NCBI RefSeq assembly: GCF_009792355.1
Contig: NZ_CP047045.1
Span: 1,383,501 to 1,447,500, forward strand
Length of the DNA stretch: 64,000 nucleotides
Source: Terricaulis silvestris
GTDB taxonomy: Bacteria > Pseudomonadota > Alphaproteobacteria > Caulobacterales > Aquidulcibacteraceae
Reading direction: 5' to 3'
In this document: piece after piece, positions 51,208 through 59,962 of the stretch
Layout of the letters: each line of letters begins with the position of its first letter
How positions within the stretch are numbered: position 1 is the first letter of the stretch
Notes under the pieces: generated by a model
The model's input: the letters and a program-made list of their open reading frames with translations, nothing else
Told to the model about the DNA's origin: nothing
Database searches by the model: none
Program-made: the position numbers and the translations under genes

Positions 51208-51247
51208 GCCGGGCTTGCCTTACGGCGCGTCGCCGGACGGGGCAAGC

Positions 51248-52288
51248 TCAGGGCGTGAGTAATACGCGGCCCAGCACCTTGCCGGCGCGCAGATCGTTGA
51301 TGGCGCTGTTGGCCTGGTCGAGCGGGCGTTCCTGCATCGGCGGGGCGGGCACAGCGCCTTGACGCAGCAGCCTGATCAACGCGCGCGCTTCGTCCAAACG
51401 GCCGACATAAGAGCCGATGATGGAAATCGGCCGAAGCGGCAGCGATGCGAGCGGCAACGTCGTGGCGCCGCCGAACAGCCCAACGATGACGTACTTGCCC
51501 CCGCGCCGAAGCGCCGCTGTGCCGAAGCCGAATGTCGCTGGCGCGCCAACGAAATCGATCGCCGCGCCAGTGCTGCCGTGCTTCGCCGCGACGGCTTTCC
51601 AAGCCGCCGGCGTCGGTTCGATCGCTTCGACCGCGCCATAGCCCAGCGCGGCTTCGCGTTTGGCCGGCTCAATGTCTGCGGCGATGATCTTGTTCGGCAG
51701 CACATTCTTCGAGAGCGCCATCGCCTGAAGCCCAACGCCGCCCATACCTATGAGCAACACAGGCTGATCCGGCGGCGTCGCTGCGATCTTTTTCAGCGCG
51801 GAATAAGCGGTGAGGCCGGAACACATCGCCAGCGCGCCGAGGCCGGGCGCCAGGTCGCCGATCGGGATCAGGGCGTCGGCAAACGGCACGTGGACGTACT
51901 CCGCCATGCCGCCCCATTGCGCGACGCCGAGCGCACGGCGCGGCAGTGCGATGCAAAGTTGTTGATCGCCAGTCTTGCAGGTGTCGCATTGATTGCAACC
52001 GAGCCATGGATAAACGGCGACGCGCGTGCCAATGACCGGTGCGCTCACGCCTTCACCGAGTTCGGCGACTTCGCCTTCGATTTCGTGACCAAGCACGGCG
52101 GGCATATCGACGACCACTGGCTGCTTCACCTCGCCGAAATCGAAATAGCCGTCGTGGATATGCAAATCGGAGTGGCACAGCCCCGCGCGCGTCACGCGCA
52201 CGAGCGCTTCGCCGGGTCCGGGTTTCTTCGCGTCGAGATCCATCGGCGTCAGCGGCGCGCCGAAGGCGGTCATGGCTTGAGCTTTCAT
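51248..52288 (-). CDS. Zinc-dependent medium-chain alcohol dehydrogenase
   Basis: 346 residues from ATG 52288. Catalytic zinc site RAGLCHSDLH and later GHEIEGEVAELGEGV; the structural zinc site carries CNQCDTCKTGDQQLC. Nucleotide-binding fold VLLIGMGGVGLQAMALSKN. Oxidises alcohols or reduces aldehydes with NAD(P). AdhP/ADH1-like. Single gene, divergent from the TRIC gene with an 80-bp gap. Confidence 0.9.
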   Translation of the reverse strand: MKAQAMTAFGAPLTPMDLDAKKPGPGEALVRVTRAGLCHSDLHIHDGYFDFGEVKQPVVVDMPAVLGHEIEGEVAELGEGVSAPVIGTRVAVYPWLGCNQCDTCKTGDQQLCIALPRRALGVAQWGGMAEYVHVPFADALIPIGDLAPGLGALAMCSGLTAYSALKKIAATPPDQPVLLIGMGGVGLQAMALSKNVLPNKIIAADIEPAKREAALGYGAVEAIEPTPAAWKAVAAKHGSTGAAIDFVGAPATFGFGTAALRRGGKYVIVGLFGGATTLPLASLPLRPISIIGSYVGRLDEARALIRLLRQGAVPAPPMQERPLDQANSAINDLRAGKVLGRVLLTP

Positions 52289-52368
52289 GCGCGGCACTAT
52301 CAACCGCGTGCGCTGGATTTCAAGGCGGCGCACTGGATGTGACGTAGCGAAAGCGGCAAGGTGCGCCC

Positions 52369-52998
52369 GTGATCGCACCTGAGTCGCTTCCCACGTTGCC
52401 GCCCGTGCTCGACTATGCGGGCGTGACCGTGTTCGCGCTGACCGGCGCGCTGGCGGCGGCGCGGGATCGGCACGACATCATCACGTTCTGGTTCTTCGCG
52501 GTGGTGACCGGCGTCGGCGGCGGCACGCTGCGCGATCTGCTGATCGGCGCGCCCGTGTTCTGGGTGAATGACGCAACGTACCTGGGCATCGGCTTGGCGG
52601 CGGCGCTCGCGGTGTGGTTCCTGTCGCGCTATCTGGAGCGGGCGAAGACGCTGATCTGGCTCGATGCCGTGGGTTTGGCCGCGTACGCCGTGATCGGCGC
52701 GGCGAAAGCGCTGGCATTTGGCGTTGGGCCGTTGGTATCCGTGGCGATGGGCGTGCTGACCGCATGTTTTGGCGGCGTCATCCGCGACGTGCTGGCGGTG
52801 CAACCTTCGGCGCTGTTGAAGCGCGAAATCACGATATCGGCGGCGCTGCTGGCGGCGGGCGGGTTCGTCGCGCTGAACGCTATTGGGGTTCCCGCGCTGT
52901 GGGCAGGCGTATTGGGCGCGGTGGCGGGTTTTGGATTGCGCGCGGGCGCCATACATTATGGTTGGGCGCTGCCGGCGTTTGGAGCAAAGCGTGGCTGA
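52369..52998 (+). CDS. TRIC-type (UPF0126/YadS-like) cation channel protein
   Basis: 209 residues from a GTG start (AAGGTG upstream). Six to seven membrane spans in two repeated units; conserved GGGTLRDLLIGAPVFW and its second-repeat counterpart GGVIRDVLAVQP. Prokaryotic TRIC proteins form homotrimeric, K+-permeable channels. The next gene starts within the last 8 bp, so they are coupled. Confidence 0.85.
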   Translation: MIAPESLPTLPPVLDYAGVTVFALTGALAAARDRHDIITFWFFAVVTGVGGGTLRDLLIGAPVFWVNDATYLGIGLAAALAVWFLSRYLERAKTLIWLDAVGLAAYAVIGAAKALAFGVGPLVSVAMGVLTACFGGVIRDVLAVQPSALLKREITISAALLAAGGFVALNAIGVPALWAGVLGAVAGFGLRAGAIHYGWALPAFGAKRG

Positions 52999-53905
52999 GA
53001 AATTGGAGCTTGTCGAAGTCAGTCCGCGCGATGGGCTGCAGAACGAGCCGGGTATTGTCGATACTGCGAACAAGCTCGCCATCATCGCGCATATCGAGGC
53101 GGCTGGGTTCAAGCGGCTGGAGGCGGCGAGCTTCGTCAATCCGAAGAAAGTGCCGCAGATGGCCGACGGCGACGCCGTGTTCGAGCGCATCCGAGGCACG
53201 GACACCTACAACGACCGCAGCATCACCCACATCGCGCTGGCGCTGAATCTGCGGGGCGTGGAGCGTGCGTTGGCGGCGGGAGCGAAGGAGATCAACTACG
53301 TCTTCTGCGCCTCGGACGGCTTCTCCATCCGCAACAATGGCGGGACCGTCGAAGAGACGTTCAAGGTCTGGCCGGAAGTGGCGGCAACAGCAAAGGCCGG
53401 CGGCGCGCGCTTGAGCGCGACGATCTCGACGGCGTTCGGCTGTCCGTTCGATGGCGAAGTGCCGGTGCGGCGCGTCGTTGAAGTCGCGGAGCGCTGCGTG
53501 GCGCAGGAGATTTTCGAACTGGCCATCGCTGACACCATCGGCGTCGGCGCGCCGAGCGACGTGCATGAGCGCGTGCGCGCTGTGAAGGGTGCCGTCCCGG
53601 CGTCAATCCAATTGCGCGCGCATTTTCACAACACGCGCAACACGGCGCTGGCGAACGCGGTGGCGGCGGTGGAAGGTGGCGTGCGGGTGCTGGATGGCTC
53701 ACTCGCCGGCATCGGCGGCTGCCCGTTCGCACCGGGTGCGGCTGGCAACGTGCCGACCGAAGATCTGCTCTACATGTTCAACCGCATGGGTTTCGACACC
53801 GGCGTCGATCTCGATCTGGCGATCGAGGCAGCGCAGTTCATTGGCGGCGTGCTCGGGCGCAAGACCCCGGGCATGGTAAGCCGCGCGCCAAAATGGCCGA
53901 GCTGA
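52991..53905 (+). CDS. Hydroxymethylglutaryl-CoA lyase
   Basis: 304 residues from GTG 52991 (GGAG 6 nt upstream, 8 bp overlap). Aldolase barrel with EVSPRDGLQNE and the C-terminal signature GGCPFAPGAAGNVPTEDL that holds the catalytic Cys. It cleaves HMG-CoA to acetyl-CoA and acetoacetate in leucine catabolism. The upstream enzyme of this pathway, methylglutaconyl-CoA hydratase, is at 21300. Coupled to the TRIC channel gene, an unrelated function. Confidence 0.93.
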   Translation: MAEKLELVEVSPRDGLQNEPGIVDTANKLAIIAHIEAAGFKRLEAASFVNPKKVPQMADGDAVFERIRGTDTYNDRSITHIALALNLRGVERALAAGAKEINYVFCASDGFSIRNNGGTVEETFKVWPEVAATAKAGGARLSATISTAFGCPFDGEVPVRRVVEVAERCVAQEIFELAIADTIGVGAPSDVHERVRAVKGAVPASIQLRAHFHNTRNTALANAVAAVEGGVRVLDGSLAGIGGCPFAPGAAGNVPTEDLLYMFNRMGFDTGVDLDLAIEAAQFIGGVLGRKTPGMVSRAPKWPS

Positions 53906-53920
53906 AACGGGGGGGACGCT

Positions 53921-54571
53921 TTGAGCGGAAAACTTGCAATGGCGTGCGGCGTGCTTGGCGCGCTGTGGCTGCTCGGGATGGTGATCATCGGCGGCGCGAC
54001 CTATCCGGGATACGACCACGCTTCGCAATTCATCAGTGAGCTCGGCGCCAATGGCGCGCCGCAGGGCTGGCTGGTGAGCTACGCGGGCTTCCTGCCAGTC
54101 GGCGTGCTGACCTGCGCCTTCGCGGTGTTCGCGTGGATGGCGGCGCCGCGCTCGCTGCTGGCGACGCTCGGCTTTATCGGCGTGTTCCTGTTCGCGATTG
54201 GCTATGTCGGGGCGACGTTCTTTCGCTGTGATTTCGAATGCAGACCGGAAGAGCCAAGCCTCTCACAGATGCTGCACAACACGTTCGGGTTGATCGGTTA
54301 TCTCTTCGCGCCGCTCACGCTGCTGCTGTTGGGGCTAGCGGCGCGCAAATGGCCGAACGGGGCGGGGCTCGCGATCTTCGCCTTCGTTGCGGCGACGGTG
54401 TTGCTGTGCGCTTGGCTCACGCTATCGCCGGACTCGCCCTATGTCGGCATCTCCCAGCGCGTTCTCGAAGCGAGCATGCTGAGCTGGGTCGTCGCGTGCG
54501 GCGTCTATCTCGGGCGTCACTCGCCACGAGAGTCGGATCTCTCCGACGCATTCGGCAACAGGCACACATAG
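53921..54571 (+). CDS. DUF998 membrane protein
   Basis: 216 residues from TTG 53921 (GGGGGA 4 nt upstream); ATG 53939 is an alternative and would remove six residues. Six membrane spans; the block ATYPGYDHASQFISELGANGAPQG is typical of DUF998. Family function unknown. It follows the HMG-CoA lyase gene by 15 bp on the same strand. Confidence 0.8.
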   Translation: MSGKLAMACGVLGALWLLGMVIIGGATYPGYDHASQFISELGANGAPQGWLVSYAGFLPVGVLTCAFAVFAWMAAPRSLLATLGFIGVFLFAIGYVGATFFRCDFECRPEEPSLSQMLHNTFGLIGYLFAPLTLLLLGLAARKWPNGAGLAIFAFVAATVLLCAWLTLSPDSPYVGISQRVLEASMLSWVVACGVYLGRHSPRESDLSDAFGNRHT

Positions 54572-54659
54572 GTGTCGATGGCGTAAGCCGGTTGCACCGA
54601 ACCGGCGCCGCGCAGCGGTGATAACGAAAAGGCCGGCAGAACGAGATGCGCCAAGCGCA

Positions 54660-55121
54660 TCAGCCGCGCGAGCGATAGGGCGCAATGCCTTGATCGGGCA
54701 GCCATAGACCTTCAAGCGCCGGCCCCGTCTGCCAGAATACGTCGATCGGCATGCCGCCCCGCGCATTCCAGTAACCCCCGATCCTGAGCCACGTCGGCGC
54801 AATCGCATCGACGATGCGCTTGGCGACGCCGACCGTGCAGTCCTCGTGGAACGCGCCGTGATTGCGGAAGCTCTGCAGAAAGAGCTTCAGACTCTTGGAC
54901 TCCACGATCCAATCCTTCGGCGCGTAGTCGATCACCAGCACGCCGAAATCGGGCTGGCCGGTGACCGGGCAGATCGAGGTGAACTCTGGTGCGGTGAAGC
55001 GCGCGAGATAGAGCGTGCCCGTGTGCGGATTGGGAACACGCTCAAGCGTTGCTTCGTCGGGGTTCGCCGGAATGGCGGCGGGCTTGCCGAGCTGGGTCAG
55101 GCCCTTCGGATCAGTGCTCAT
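54660..55121 (-). CDS. queF: NADPH-dependent 7-cyano-7-deazaguanine reductase QueF (type I)
   Basis: 153 residues. Catalytic Cys lies in [15 protein letters not shown] and the conserved ESKSLK block follows; [11 protein letters not shown] and [13 protein letters not shown] complete the family pattern. It reduces preQ0 to preQ1 in queuosine synthesis. Length marks the unimodular type I. The start ATG 55121 gives the correct N terminus. No other que gene is adjacent. Confidence 0.93.
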   Translation of the reverse strand: MSTDPKGLTQLGKPAAIPANPDEATLERVPNPHTGTLYLARFTAPEFTSICPVTGQPDFGVLVIDYAPKDWIVESKSLKLFLQSFRNHGAFHEDCTVGVAKRIVDAIAPTWLRIGGYWNARGGMPIDVFWQTGPALEGLWLPDQGIAPYRSRG

Positions 55122-55183
55122 GGGCTGACACTTGAAGAGCGGCGCCGCCGCTGGCAAGTCGCTAATCAGCAGAGGAGAGCGTC

Positions 55184-55978
55184 ATGCGCGATTTCGACGG
55201 CAAGATTGTACTCGTCACCGGCGCATCGACGGGCCTGGGCGCGGCGATCGCGGTTGGCGCCGCCACCCGCGGCGCGAAAGCGGTGATCATCAACTACGCC
55301 AAGAGCGCCGCTGAAGCGGAGGCAACAGCCGAAGCCGTGCGCGCCGCAGGCGCCGAAGCCGTTCTGGCGCAAGGCGACGTCGGCGATGACGCTGCGTGCC
55401 GCGCCATCGTTGAAGCAGCCGCGCTGTTCGGGCGCATAGATGCGCTCGCCAACAATGCCGGCGTCACCAAGTTCGCACCGAACCACGGCGACCTCGACGC
55501 GCTCTCGCGCGCCGACTTCGAGCACATCTTCGCGGTCAACCTGATCGGCCCGTTCCAGATGATCCGCGCCGCGCGGACGCTGTTGGAGGCGTCTGACCGC
55601 GCCAGCGTGCTGATGACGTCGTCGATCGCGGGTGTGACCGGGATCGGTTCGTCCGTCGCCTACGCCGCGTCGAAGGGCGCGCTGAACACCATGACGCTTT
55701 CGCTGGCGCGCGCGCTGGCGCCGAAAATCCGGGTCAATGCGCTCTGCCCTGGCTTCATCGACACAACGTGGTTCTCGAAGAGCTTGCCAGCCGCAATTGT
55801 CGATCGGGTGCGTCAGGGGACGATAGAGACGACCCCACTCCAGGCCGCATCGACGGCGGAAGACGTTGCAGATGCAGGCCTTTTCTTGCTTTCAGACGCC
55901 GCCCGGCACGTGACCGGCGAGACCCTTTTGGTCGATGCCGGCTTGCATCTGGGCTACGCGCCGCTCGTCGCACGGTAG
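55184..55978 (+). CDS. Short-chain dehydrogenase, FabG-like
   Basis: 264 residues. TGASTGLG cofactor motif, NNAG in ALANNAGVTKF, catalytic Ser in TSSIAG and YAASKG; classical-SDR length and closing LLVDAGLHLG. A NADP-dependent oxidoreductase for an unknown hydroxyl or ketone. AGGAGAG lies before ATG 55184. Single gene. Confidence 0.85.
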   Translation: MRDFDGKIVLVTGASTGLGAAIAVGAATRGAKAVIINYAKSAAEAEATAEAVRAAGAEAVLAQGDVGDDAACRAIVEAAALFGRIDALANNAGVTKFAPNHGDLDALSRADFEHIFAVNLIGPFQMIRAARTLLEASDRASVLMTSSIAGVTGIGSSVAYAASKGALNTMTLSLARALAPKIRVNALCPGFIDTTWFSKSLPAAIVDRVRQGTIETTPLQAASTAEDVADAGLFLLSDAARHVTGETLLVDAGLHLGYAPLVAR

Positions 55979-56153
55979 AAAACGCCCAGATTCACGGCGC
56001 CGACCGAGGCGCCCCGCTGTCATTTTGTGCGCTGCACAATTCCTCACACCGCTGAGCGCCGCCTCGCATTGAGCCAGGTCCAGCAACCCGCAAGCCTTGC
56101 TGCATTCGAAGACGCGAGCGCGCCACCGGCGTGCGCCAATGCGGGGGTTTGGA

Positions 56154-56873
56154 ATGAAGAAGCAATTGTTGTTGGGATTGGCTGCGGCCGCTAGCGCGAT
56201 GTTTGGCGGCGTGGGTGCGGCGCATGCGGAAGGCGCGTTCACGGGCAATGTGGCGCTCGCTACGGACTATGTTTTCCGTGGCATTTCGCAAACCGAAGGC
56301 GGTCCCGCCGTATCTGGCGGCATCGACTACACGAACGGCATTTTCTACGCCGGCACGTGGGGATCGAATGTCTCCTCGGCGACGATTTCGTCGGGCGGCG
56401 TTGAGCTGGATGTCTATGCCGGCGTGACGCCGACGCTCGGCCCGGTGTCGTTCAATTTCGGCGTCATCGGTTATTTCTATCCGGGCGCCGACGATCAGGC
56501 GGGACCAGAGACCGATTTCTACGAGGGCCGCGCCAGCGCGAGCTACAGCCCGATTGAGCCGCTGACGCTCACCGGCTCGCTCTACTATTCGCCGGATTTT
56601 GCGCTCGAGACCGGCGCCGGTCTCTATTACGAATTGGCGGCTGCCTACGCCGTCTCCGACGTGTTCGGCGTGAAGGCCGCGTTCGGCGAGCAGGATGTCG
56701 ATGACTACGCCGATTCCTATACGACGTGGCTGCTCGGCGCGACGTACGCCTATTCAGGCTTCACGTTCGGCCTGACTTACACCGACACCGAAGACGCCTT
56801 CGACCTCGGCTATGCGCTCGACGAATCCGACGCGGACGAGGCCATCACGTTCTCGGTTTCGCGCGCACTCTGA
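56154..56873 (+). CDS. TorF-type outer-membrane porin, copy 1
   Basis: 239 residues. Signal peptide MKKQLLLGLAAAASAMFGGVGAAHA, then the typical TorF opening FTGNVALATDYVFRGISQTEGGPAVSGG. Alternating Tyr/Phe strands and a terminal L (SVSRAL) after VFSV form the beta barrel. The family (Gcw_chp domain) consists of putative porins, often induced by growth conditions. ATG 56154 is chosen by the GGGGGT upstream. A paralogue follows. Confidence 0.85.
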   Translation: MKKQLLLGLAAAASAMFGGVGAAHAEGAFTGNVALATDYVFRGISQTEGGPAVSGGIDYTNGIFYAGTWGSNVSSATISSGGVELDVYAGVTPTLGPVSFNFGVIGYFYPGADDQAGPETDFYEGRASASYSPIEPLTLTGSLYYSPDFALETGAGLYYELAAAYAVSDVFGVKAAFGEQDVDDYADSYTTWLLGATYAYSGFTFGLTYTDTEDAFDLGYALDESDADEAITFSVSRAL

Positions 56874-57002
56874 CCGAGCTCCCGCGCGAGACTACTGCGG
56901 CGCCGCGATCATCCGCGCGGCGCCGCTCGTGCGCGTTTTCGTGGCTTTTGCACCACAGGTGTGACTGCACATGAACATGAGGTAACGGGCGAGGCTGCGT
57001 CG

Positions 57003-57018
57003 TTAACTCTACGTTTAC
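57003..57018 (+). promoter_or_regulatory. CtrA-like box before the second TorF gene
   Basis: TTAA at 57003-57006, 7-bp spacer, TTTAC at 57014-57018; one mismatch to TTAA-N7-TTAAC. It lies 63 bp before the ATG. An inverted repeat GAGGTAA/TTACCTC surrounds it. Suggestive only. Confidence 0.35.
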
Positions 57019-57080
57019 CTCGTGAAACGAGCCTCGCCACCGCGCGGCGAGAAGCTCCGCGGGGAATGAGGATGCGCAAC

Positions 57081-57800
57081 ATGAAAAAGTTAATTGGCGT
57101 CGCCCTTGCGGCTGGCGCGACTGTGATGAGCGCTGGCGCCGCCAACGCTGAAGTCTCGGGCAGCGTCGCACTTGTCAGCGATTATGTTTTCCGTGGCATC
57201 TCGCAAACCGATGGGGGCGCCGCGATCCAAGGCAGCCTCGATTGGTCGAACGACATGTTCTACGCCGGCGTCTGGGGCTCGAACGTCAATTACGGCGCAA
57301 CGGGCACGACCGAGTTGGCTTCGATGGAGCTTGATGCATATGTCGGCGTCACGCCCACCACCGGTCCAGTGAGCTGGGATATCGCTCTGGTTGGCTACTT
57401 CTATCCGAACGCCGACGACGAACTGGCAGGCGGTGAACTCGACTATTACGAAGGCATCGTCGGCGCCTCGATGGATTTGACCGAACAATTCAGCGTCGGC
57501 GGTCAAGTCGCCTACACGCCGGAATATTTCGGCGAGACCGGCGAAGGCATCTATTACGAAATCAACGCTGGCTACGCGGTGAGCGATGCGGTCTCGTTCT
57601 CCGCCGCTTACGGCGTTCAAGACAACGACTTCGCGACAGACAGCTACAGCACTTGGAACGTTGGCGGCGCCTACGCCATCCACGGCTTTACGCTGGGCGC
57701 GACTTACAGCGATACCGAAGACGCGTTCGAGAATGGCTACTCGCTGGACGAGACCAATTCGGATGGCCGCTTCGTGTTCTCGATCGGCCGCGAACTCTAA
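57081..57800 (+). CDS. TorF-type outer-membrane porin, copy 2
   Basis: 239 residues; ATG 57081 is chosen because GAGGA lies 8 nt upstream. Signal peptide MKKLIGVALAAGATVMSAGAANA, then VSGSVALVSDYVFRGISQTDGGAAIQG, parallel to copy 1. Same length and the same YFYPNADDELAGGELDYYEG region. The gene pair is a recent tandem duplication by sequence, though spacing and signal peptides differ. It is followed by a strong terminator. Confidence 0.85.
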   Translation: MKKLIGVALAAGATVMSAGAANAEVSGSVALVSDYVFRGISQTDGGAAIQGSLDWSNDMFYAGVWGSNVNYGATGTTELASMELDAYVGVTPTTGPVSWDIALVGYFYPNADDELAGGELDYYEGIVGASMDLTEQFSVGGQVAYTPEYFGETGEGIYYEINAGYAVSDAVSFSAAYGVQDNDFATDSYSTWNVGGAYAIHGFTLGATYSDTEDAFENGYSLDETNSDGRFVFSIGREL

Positions 57801-57824
57801 GCTCAAACACGACGAAACGAATTG

Positions 57825-57853
57825 GGCCGCCGCTTCATTGCGGCGGCCTTTTT
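57825..57853 (+). terminator. Terminator after the TorF pair
   Basis: Perfect 9-bp stem (57825-57833 with 57840-57848), hexaloop, TTTTT. Confidence 0.9.
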
Positions 57854-57857
57854 CGTT

Positions 57858-58487
57858 TTAGAAGCGCGAGATACGCGTGCTCACGTCTGGCCGGACGCGC
57901 TCGATCGCGCCTTCGCGCGGCGTGCCGAGATAAACGATGCCGGCGATACGTTCGTGTTCGGCCAAACCCAAAGCGGTGCGCGCGCGCGCGTCGTATGCAG
58001 GCCATTCGGTGAGCCAGCAGCCGCCGTAGCCCATCGCGTGCGCGGCTAGCAGGAGCGAAAAGCACGCGGCGCCGGAGGAGAGCTGCTGCTCCCATTCTGG
58101 AATCTTCGGATGCGGCGCGGCGCTCGAGACCACCATCACGCACGCCGGCGCGCGTTTCAGAAGGTTGCGCGTATGATCCAAACGCACGACGTCGATGCCA
58201 GAATCGTTTGCGATTGCTTTGGCCAAAGCCTCGCCAGCGCGCGCCCGTGCGTCGCCTTCAAACACAACGAACCGCCACGGCCCAAGCTTGCCGTGATCCG
58301 GCACGCGCGACGCGAGCGCGACCAGCGCATCGATCTCAGCGCTGGTCGGCGCCGGTTCAACGAGGTGCATGACTTTGCTGGATCGGCGTCGCGCCAGCAG
58401 CGCGAGCGTGTCCGCGCTTTCGTGGATGGCGTCGGCGGGTTGGCCTTCGACGGGTTGAGTGGGGATGACGGAGAGCGATAAAACCAT
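57858..58487 (-). CDS. Nitroreductase family protein
   Basis: 209 residues. LLARRRSSKVMHLVEPAPTSAEIDALVALASRVPDHGKLGPWRFVVF gives the FMN-site pattern in order; GYGGCWLTEWP and GTPREGAIERVRPD are near the C terminus. Smaller than classical NfsB; similar to the RutE/HadB-like branch. Monocistronic, 4 bp from the terminator on the opposite strand. Substrate unknown. Confidence 0.82.
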   Translation of the reverse strand: MVLSLSVIPTQPVEGQPADAIHESADTLALLARRRSSKVMHLVEPAPTSAEIDALVALASRVPDHGKLGPWRFVVFEGDARARAGEALAKAIANDSGIDVVRLDHTRNLLKRAPACVMVVSSAAPHPKIPEWEQQLSSGAACFSLLLAAHAMGYGGCWLTEWPAYDARARTALGLAEHERIAGIVYLGTPREGAIERVRPDVSTRISRF

Positions 58488-58532
58488 GGGCGACACATGG
58501 CGCCGCGCTTCGCGCAAGGCTAGAGGGAAGCC

Positions 58533-59132
58533 ATGAGCGATTGGCATAACGACGGCAATCCATGGACGGTGAAACGCGTGACGCGGCCGTTCGAGAACGA
58601 CTGGTTCGCGATCGACGCGCATGACGTGGTGAGACCCGACGGCGCGGATGGGAATTACAGTGTGATCCGCGTGCGCCGCTTGGCCGTGGGCGTGCTGCCC
58701 ATAGATGACGCGGGGCGCGTGCATCTGGTTGGGCAATGGCGGTTTCCGCTCGGGCGCTATTCCTGGGAGATGCCGGAAGGCGGCGCTGAGCCGGGCGAAG
58801 ACGCTCTCGAATGCGCGCGCCGCGAGCTGGAGGAAGAAACCGGCCTCAGCGCGCAAACGTATCAGCAGATACTGGAGATGGATTTGTCCAACTCGCTCAC
58901 CGACGAACGCGCCGTGCTTTTTCTCGCGACGGACTTGCGCGAAGGTCAATCAAACCCCGAGGCCGTGGAGGTCTTGCAACGCCGGACCGCGCCCTTCGCC
59001 GAGGTCCTTGCGCGCGTCGCCGACGGGCGCATTCGCGACAGTTTGACGGTTGCCGCTGTGCTGCGCGCCCACCACATGGCGGTGACGGGGCAATTGCCGC
59101 CGGCTTTGGCCGGCGCGATGTTGGGAGAATGA
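58533..59132 (+). CDS. NUDIX hydrolase, ADP-ribose-pyrophosphatase-like
   Basis: 199 residues. The Nudix box reads GGAEPGEDALECARRELEEETGL, all key acids in place (REL-EEETG). Preceding block VHLVGQWRFPLGRYSWEMPEGG is typical of the ADP-ribose/NADH branch. It hydrolyses NDP-linked sugars. The next gene (cysE) starts at its stop, making a pair. No signal peptide. Confidence 0.87.
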   Translation: MSDWHNDGNPWTVKRVTRPFENDWFAIDAHDVVRPDGADGNYSVIRVRRLAVGVLPIDDAGRVHLVGQWRFPLGRYSWEMPEGGAEPGEDALECARRELEEETGLSAQTYQQILEMDLSNSLTDERAVLFLATDLREGQSNPEAVEVLQRRTAPFAEVLARVADGRIRDSLTVAAVLRAHHMAVTGQLPPALAGAMLGE

Positions 59133-59134
59133 AG

Positions 59135-59962
59135 ATGGCCGAGAGCCAAATGCGCCTGTTTGAAGCGTCCGGCGGCGTTTGGGCGCAGCTCCGCGTCGAG
59201 GCGATGCAGGCTGCGGCGGAGGAGCCGCTGCTGGCCTCGTATCTCCACGCGTCAATCCTGCATCACGACCGCATCGAAGACGCGCTCTCGTATCATTTGG
59301 CGCAGAAGCTCGGCCACGGTGATCTGCCGGCGCTGCAGTTGCGCGAAGTGATCCGCGAGGCGTACGCATCAGATCCCGCGATTGGCGCCATGGCCCTGCG
59401 CGACATGCGCGTCGTTCGTGAACGCGATCCGGCCTGTACGACGTATCTGCAGCCGTTCCTCTACTTCAAAGGCTATGGTGGCCTGCAATCATTCCGCATC
59501 GCGCATTGGTTGTGGACGCAGGACCGGCAGATCCTTGCATATCACCTGCAGAGCCGCGTCTCCGAACTCTTCTCGGTAGATATTCACCCGGCCGCGACGA
59601 TTGGCGCGGGCGTGTTCATCGATCATGCGCACGGCATCGTCATCGGCGAAACCGCAGTAGTAGAGGACGATGTTTCCATGCTGCACTCCGTGACGCTTGG
59701 TGGCACCGGCAACGCTGGCGGCGACCGTCATCCGAAGATTCGCCGCGGCGTGCTGATCGGCGCGGGCGCGAAAGTGCTGGGCAACATCGAAGTTGGCGAA
59801 GACGCGCGCATCGCCGCGGGCTCAGTTGTGCTGGAAAATGTGGCGCCGCGCTGCACGGTTGCAGGGATTCCGGCGCGTCCTGTTGGCGGCGAATGCTGCG
59901 AGGATACGATCCCGGCGGTGGCGATGAACCAGCGCTTCGAGTCCGACAAGTCTCAGTCTTAG
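59135..59962 (+). CDS. cysE: Serine O-acetyltransferase CysE
   Basis: 275 residues. ATG 59135 is favoured over 59129 because GGGAG lies 7 nt upstream. N-terminal helical domain (1-150), then left-handed beta-helix hexapeptides with DIHPAATIGAGVFIDHAHG and HSVTLGGTGNAGGDRHPKI; the closing AGIPARPVG is typical. It makes O-acetylserine for cysteine synthesis. Convergent with hfaD, with a 4-bp overlap of stops. Confidence 0.93.
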   Translation: MAESQMRLFEASGGVWAQLRVEAMQAAAEEPLLASYLHASILHHDRIEDALSYHLAQKLGHGDLPALQLREVIREAYASDPAIGAMALRDMRVVRERDPACTTYLQPFLYFKGYGGLQSFRIAHWLWTQDRQILAYHLQSRVSELFSVDIHPAATIGAGVFIDHAHGIVIGETAVVEDDVSMLHSVTLGGTGNAGGDRHPKIRRGVLIGAGAKVLGNIEVGEDARIAAGSVVLENVAPRCTVAGIPARPVGGECCEDTIPAVAMNQRFESDKSQS

